A stretch of DNA of 64,000 nt from Bathynomus jamesi (lineage: Eukaryota; Arthropoda; Malacostraca; Isopoda; Cirolanidae). This document shows positions 61,331 through 64,000 of this stretch, one piece after another. The DNA lies in the NCBI GenBank assembly GCA_023014485.1, contig JAJOZX010001566.1, positions 782,501 to 846,500 of the forward strand, given 5' to 3'. The translations under genes were made by a program, and so were the position numbers. The notes beneath the pieces were generated by a model. It was given only the letters and a program-made list of their open reading frames with translations, searched no databases and had not been told where the DNA came from. The first letter of the stretch is position 1; every line of letters begins with the position of its first letter.

Positions 61331-62432
61331 ATGTAAAAATGAACAATGAATAGTTCCTATATAATGAAATATTCATTTTTACATAAGAACCAAAATCGCC
61401 TAACGCGAGTTTGGATAAAAATTTTATTTGTTGCTTTCTATTTTGCAGTTTCACAACCATGCGACCTACCATTTCTATGGTTAAGTCGAATCCATGTTTG
61501 TGTCATTGAAGGTTCGTTGTGAGAAACGAATGTCCCTTAATTTCATTCCCTTAAAGTACAAACAAGACAATTGACGGTTTAGATCGTTTAACATTTCCAT
61601 CACAATATTACCCATATCTCCATTTTCCATTTATTATAGAATTTATTTTAATTAATTACTGATGTCTTGCATCTAACCCTCAGCCCTAAATTTTATTAGA
61701 TTATGCATGCACATTGAATGTGGTATGATTTGAACCCTTGTTTGTACTTCTTTATTCACTTACTTAATTATTCCTCAAATGTACCCAATTTCTTAATATT
61801 TGCCATATATTTAATTAATAGTTTCTCTCTCTTTGTCTCTAATTCGTTTCTTCTAATTTCTCCCAATAATTACTTGTACTGTACGTACGAATTAAATAAC
61901 TATGGCGTATTAATTATGAATTGACGTATGGCATAATTTGAATAACTATGACGTCATAAAGTAGCTTAATTCCCTTCACATTTTCCCGTCATTAATTTCC
62001 CTTCATCATATCTCTAGCATACAATGTATGGTAAATTCTTTAACATAATAATAAAAACTTTACACTCTATACCTCATTATTTATATGTTGTTCATTCATA
62101 CATCCATATCTTATCTTGACCGTCATCTTTTATTAATTTTATTAATTATTCAGTCAGCTACCTATTGTCAACCTATTGTGTGACTACCAGTATGTGTACA
62201 AAACTTTATGTATTCGTACATGTTGGCAAATGATCATGATCACGTACGTAGTTACCTTACATGTAAGTACGTTCACATGTATTCTTTTTTCTTTTCTTTA
62301 AAATAATTAATTTCTCGCAATACTCATAAATGCTTATGCAAGTGGTCGAATTCCGCTAACCACAGCGGAAGCGAGCGCTTCTGAGGTGAAAATCTCCTCT
62401 CGCTTGCCTTCATAAAACATTATTGTGTGTGT

Positions 62433-62482
<50 letters not shown>

Positions 62483-63430
62483 CATAACTTTGTTATACTT
62501 CTAACATAACTTTGTCATACTCCTAACATCCTAATTGTCTATAAATATGAAACACTGTAAAAAAACTATAGTTAACTGTTTAATTGTAATTAACTGTAAT
62601 ATTTTAATATAATGTAATTGATGTACTTTAATGAAACTATAATTAACGATAATAAATTAATATAATGTAATTAATGTACTTTAATGAAACTGTAATTAAC
62701 AATAATAAGCGAATGTGAATTAATTGGTAATTATAATCATAATTGTAATAAACCAAAATTACAACGTACTCAGTGATGTACTTGGGATTGTACTCAATGT
62801 ACGACCCGACATTATGTCGCCATTTAGGAATGTATACTCGGTGATATTGTTATTATTTTTTTTATTATTATTATTTTTTCGTTGGGATAAATTTTGATGT
62901 GCTTCTACTTTGCCAAATAATTGGTGACTTGTTCTTTTTTAAAATTTCTTAATAATTTTTAGATTTAGCTTAATAATGAATCCTGAGTAACTTTTTGCAA
63001 TGTTCATATTTTGTATACGTTCTCTCTTCGTTATAAAAGACGAAGTCATGTCTTGCCTAAGCATTTAATTGTAAATCTTAAACCTTTAATTTTTGCTCAT
63101 ATGCATATTTTAGTGTAAAGATGCATAGTTTAATTTCCACTTCTAATTAACTTGGCAGACCAGGAAAACATCAGATCTGAACATACGCTGTTTAAGATAA
63201 AAATATGGCTTCCTCTTCCTATATCCTGTTTATCTGTTTAAACATTGTCACAGCAAAAAGTTTACTTTATTTTTAACTATTGTGCAAAAATAATACAGCC
63301 TTTTCAACATTTAATAATAATGATGTTAGCAGAATAGGGGTATATAAACCCCCATAATTTCTTCCATGTTCATTCTGATTTAGATTACGAGGCTGAGCAT
63401 TACCTGTAACATTTTAGCAGTAAATTACAG
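61331..63430. other. AT-rich DNA, no gene recognised
   Basis: About 2.1 kb of roughly 70% AT with only short frames. (TA)n at 62439-62480. A two-unit tandem repeat of 53 bp lies at 62604-62709 (TTAATATAATGTAATT(G/A)ATG ... CGATAATAAA). No inverted ends. Confidence 0.5.
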
Positions 63431-63433
63431 TAA

Positions 63434-63735
63434 GAAAAAGTCTTTATCTGCTTCTCCTTCGAGCCGTGCTCTCTTCAGAGAACTTAGTCATTAAAATCTC
63501 CCGATACGTTACAAGAAGAATAGGGGGGAACCCTCAGAGAATTTAATAAGCCTCTCAGAATCCTCCGAGCCACTATAGAAGAACTCGGAGAATAGTATAG
63601 AAGAAACTTCTGCAAGTAACAAATCCGTTGCTGCCTCCTAACCAGAACCCCCGTCGACTTCGAACCAACCCATGGATTGTTTACAATCAATTTTATAGAT
63701 AATGCCTGAATGATATATAGGTCACAAAAAATATA
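63434..63735 (-). pseudogene. Penelope-like endonuclease scrap and downstream region
   Basis: Minus strand: YHSGIIYKIDCKQSMG near 63,710 matches the GIY-YIG start of the 37.5-kb Penelope (NNSGIIYKIGCKQCDS); then an open frame VLVRRQQRICYLQKF and SIVARRILRGLLNSLRVPPY to 63484. The YIGQT block is missing because the sequence switches directly after CKQS. The open frame is likely part of the same element's tail, but I do not recognise it by itself. Confidence 0.55.
63457..63478 (-). ncRNA. Possible hammerhead half core (family 3)
   Basis: Minus strand: CTGAAGA, perfect 4-bp stem GAGC/GCTC with ACG loop, then GAAG where GAAA is expected. It lies just downstream of the Penelope-like scrap, where a terminal repeat would be. 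One core base is wrong, so activity is doubtful. Confidence 0.28.
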
Positions 63736-63771
63736 TAAAAATAAATTGAAAAATAAAAATTGTAAGAGGAG

Positions 63772-64000
63772 CAAAGCTGGGCACTTGCGGTATTTTTTGC
63801 GGTACTGCGGTACTGCGGTACTACCGCACTACCAAACCGGTACCGCATAACGCAGTACCGCAAAGGATCGCTGAAAGTACAGCAGTACCGCTACCGCATT
63901 CAAATTTCCCGCGGTACTTTCCGCGGTACCGACAAACACGACTTTTCAAAAAATTAACACTTTTTTTGAAGTAAACCTTATTACAGGAGTACAGTAAGAC
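63772..64000. mobile_element. hAT-like MITE built from GCGGTACTGC repeats (cut by window end)
   Basis: Starts CAAAGCTGGGCACTTGCGG, matching the end type of the MITEs at 17121 (CAAAGGTGGGCA) and 41671 (CAGAGCTGGGCA). The interior repeats GCGGTACTGCGGTAC and its inverse. The right end is outside the window. Confidence 0.65.

Overview
This 64-kb window looks like intergenic DNA from an arthropod. I found no host protein-coding gene, rRNA gene or intact tRNA gene. Almost everything recognisable is a transposable element (TE), usually broken and often inserted inside another. Long (TA)n and (CA)n microsatellites, TAACC-type motifs, many mariners, Penelope-like elements, and a Jockey-type LINE of a kind I associate with crustaceans suggest a crustacean, perhaps a decapod. 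That assignment is inference; no host gene is available to test it.

Layout. 1-2.2 kb: nothing recognised. 2.19-2.96: a non-autonomous element with about 195-bp inverted repeats and a perfect 8-bp target duplication. 3.1-4.4: a complete but frameshifted Tc1. 4.9-6.3: mariner and Penelope scraps. 6.9-8.7: a mariner split by an RTE LINE. 8.7-9.9: Penelope terminal repeats arranged head to head. 9.9-11.2: a decayed mariner. 12.4-19.0: a hAT element with a two-exon transposase gene; its intron holds a second DNA transposon (15.2-18.1), which is itself broken by a dimeric hAT MITE. 19.5-24.2: a LINE interrupted by a hAT derivative that carries a mariner. 24.4-25.3: an internally deleted mariner. 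26.5-28.5, 30.2-33.2 and 41.3-44.8: three diverged members of one DNA transposon family (called X1-X3 here) that I cannot place in a named superfamily. 28.7-29.5, 33.3-34.5 and 39.2-45.6: copies of one Jockey-like LINE (called J here), the last split by X3. 34.6-35.3: a foldback mariner. 36.7-39.2: a Penelope element with RT and GIY-YIG domains, inverted terminal repeats and an internal inversion. 48-64 kb: small mariners, LINE scraps, tRNA-derived sequences, hAT MITEs and AT-rich DNA.

Best candidates for something undescribed. (1) X1-X3 share inverted ends beginning TAGG/TTAGG and a long low-identity protein. X2 and X3 have identical D-x28-C-x2-H spacing, and X3 has a 7-bp target duplication. 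(2) The 15,216-18,067 element has about 140-bp inverted repeats starting CACTAGGCAACAAA, a TAA target duplication, and a 495-residue open frame of an unnamed family. (3) Several hAT-like MITEs have interiors made of one short motif repeated many times. (4) Hammerhead-ribozyme-like half cores occur in Penelope terminal repeats.

The elements do not form a pathway. The window records insertion order: older LINEs and hATs are cut by newer DNA transposons, and the newest small mariners keep near-identical ends and often sit in TA microsatellites.
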